Below, piece after piece: positions 5,846 to 5,869 of a stretch of 5,869 nt of DNA. Positions within the stretch are counted from its first letter, which is position 1; each line of letters begins with the position of its first letter. Source of the stretch: Chloroflexota bacterium (GTDB taxonomy: Bacteria > Chloroflexota > UBA6077); the NCBI GenBank assembly GCA_021786215.1, contig JAJYNT010000274.1:1-5869 (forward strand), read 5' to 3'. Position numbers and translations under genes: made by a program. The notes below the pieces were generated by a model. That model was not told the origin of the DNA. It searched no databases and saw only the letters and a list, made by a program, of their open reading frames with translations.

Positions 5846-5869
5846 TCGGGAACGGTTCGACGTTCCCGA
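5846..5869. repeat. Perfect 9-bp inverted repeat at the window edge
   Basis: TCGGGAACG (5846-5854) and CGTTCCCGA (5861-5869) are exact reverse complements around a GTTCGA loop. It lies 26 bp past the terminator stem and stops at the window end, so it may be longer. No T tract is visible on the plus side within the window. It could be an operator, a second RNA hairpin, or part of a terminator for a leftward transcript. Confidence 0.6.

Overview
The window looks like ordinary chromosome from a GC-rich, free-living bacterium. My best guess is a member of the Chloroflexota. The grounds are circumstantial: a solute-binding lipoprotein with a long Ala/Pro/Thr linker after the lipidation cysteine, a many-membrane-segment GT-C glycosyltransferase with an appended beta-rich outer domain, and a small acidic protein I cannot place. 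I see no rRNA, tRNA, CRISPR array, insertion sequence or phage gene.

Layout, left to right. (1) Bases 1-2320, minus strand: one uninterrupted reading frame for a polytopic GT-C (PMT/ArnT-like) glycosyltransferase. It starts at 2320 and runs off the left edge, so 773 residues are visible without a stop codon. (2) 2321-2504: a divergent control region. It carries a good sigma70-type promoter for the rightward gene and an 8-bp inverted repeat whose arms contain the -35 hexamers of both possible promoters. (3) 2505-2843, plus: a 112-residue acidic protein of unknown function. (4) 2861-3829, minus, convergent with it and only 17 bp away: a 322-residue integral membrane protein of the lysylphosphatidylglycerol synthase TM / YbhN flippase-like family. 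(5) 3830-3984: a second divergent control region, with a near-consensus extended -10 promoter for the rightward gene and a weaker one leftward. (6) 3985-5775, plus: a family 5 (OppA/DppA-like) peptide-binding lipoprotein starting at a GTG codon. (7) 5776-5869: a strong intrinsic terminator followed by a second perfect inverted repeat that ends at the window edge.

How the parts may work together is largely inference. The glycosyltransferase (lipid-linked sugar donor, extracytoplasmic active site) and the flippase-like membrane protein both belong to families that act on envelope lipids and glycans, so they could serve one surface-glycan or lipid-modification process, but they are transcribed separately. 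The peptide-binding lipoprotein has its own promoter and terminator and is probably a highly expressed nutrient-uptake component whose permease and ATPase genes are outside the window. I found no clear sign of a new multi-gene system. The items most worth a second look are the unknown acidic protein, the symmetric divergent promoter, and the two stem-loops after the lipoprotein gene.
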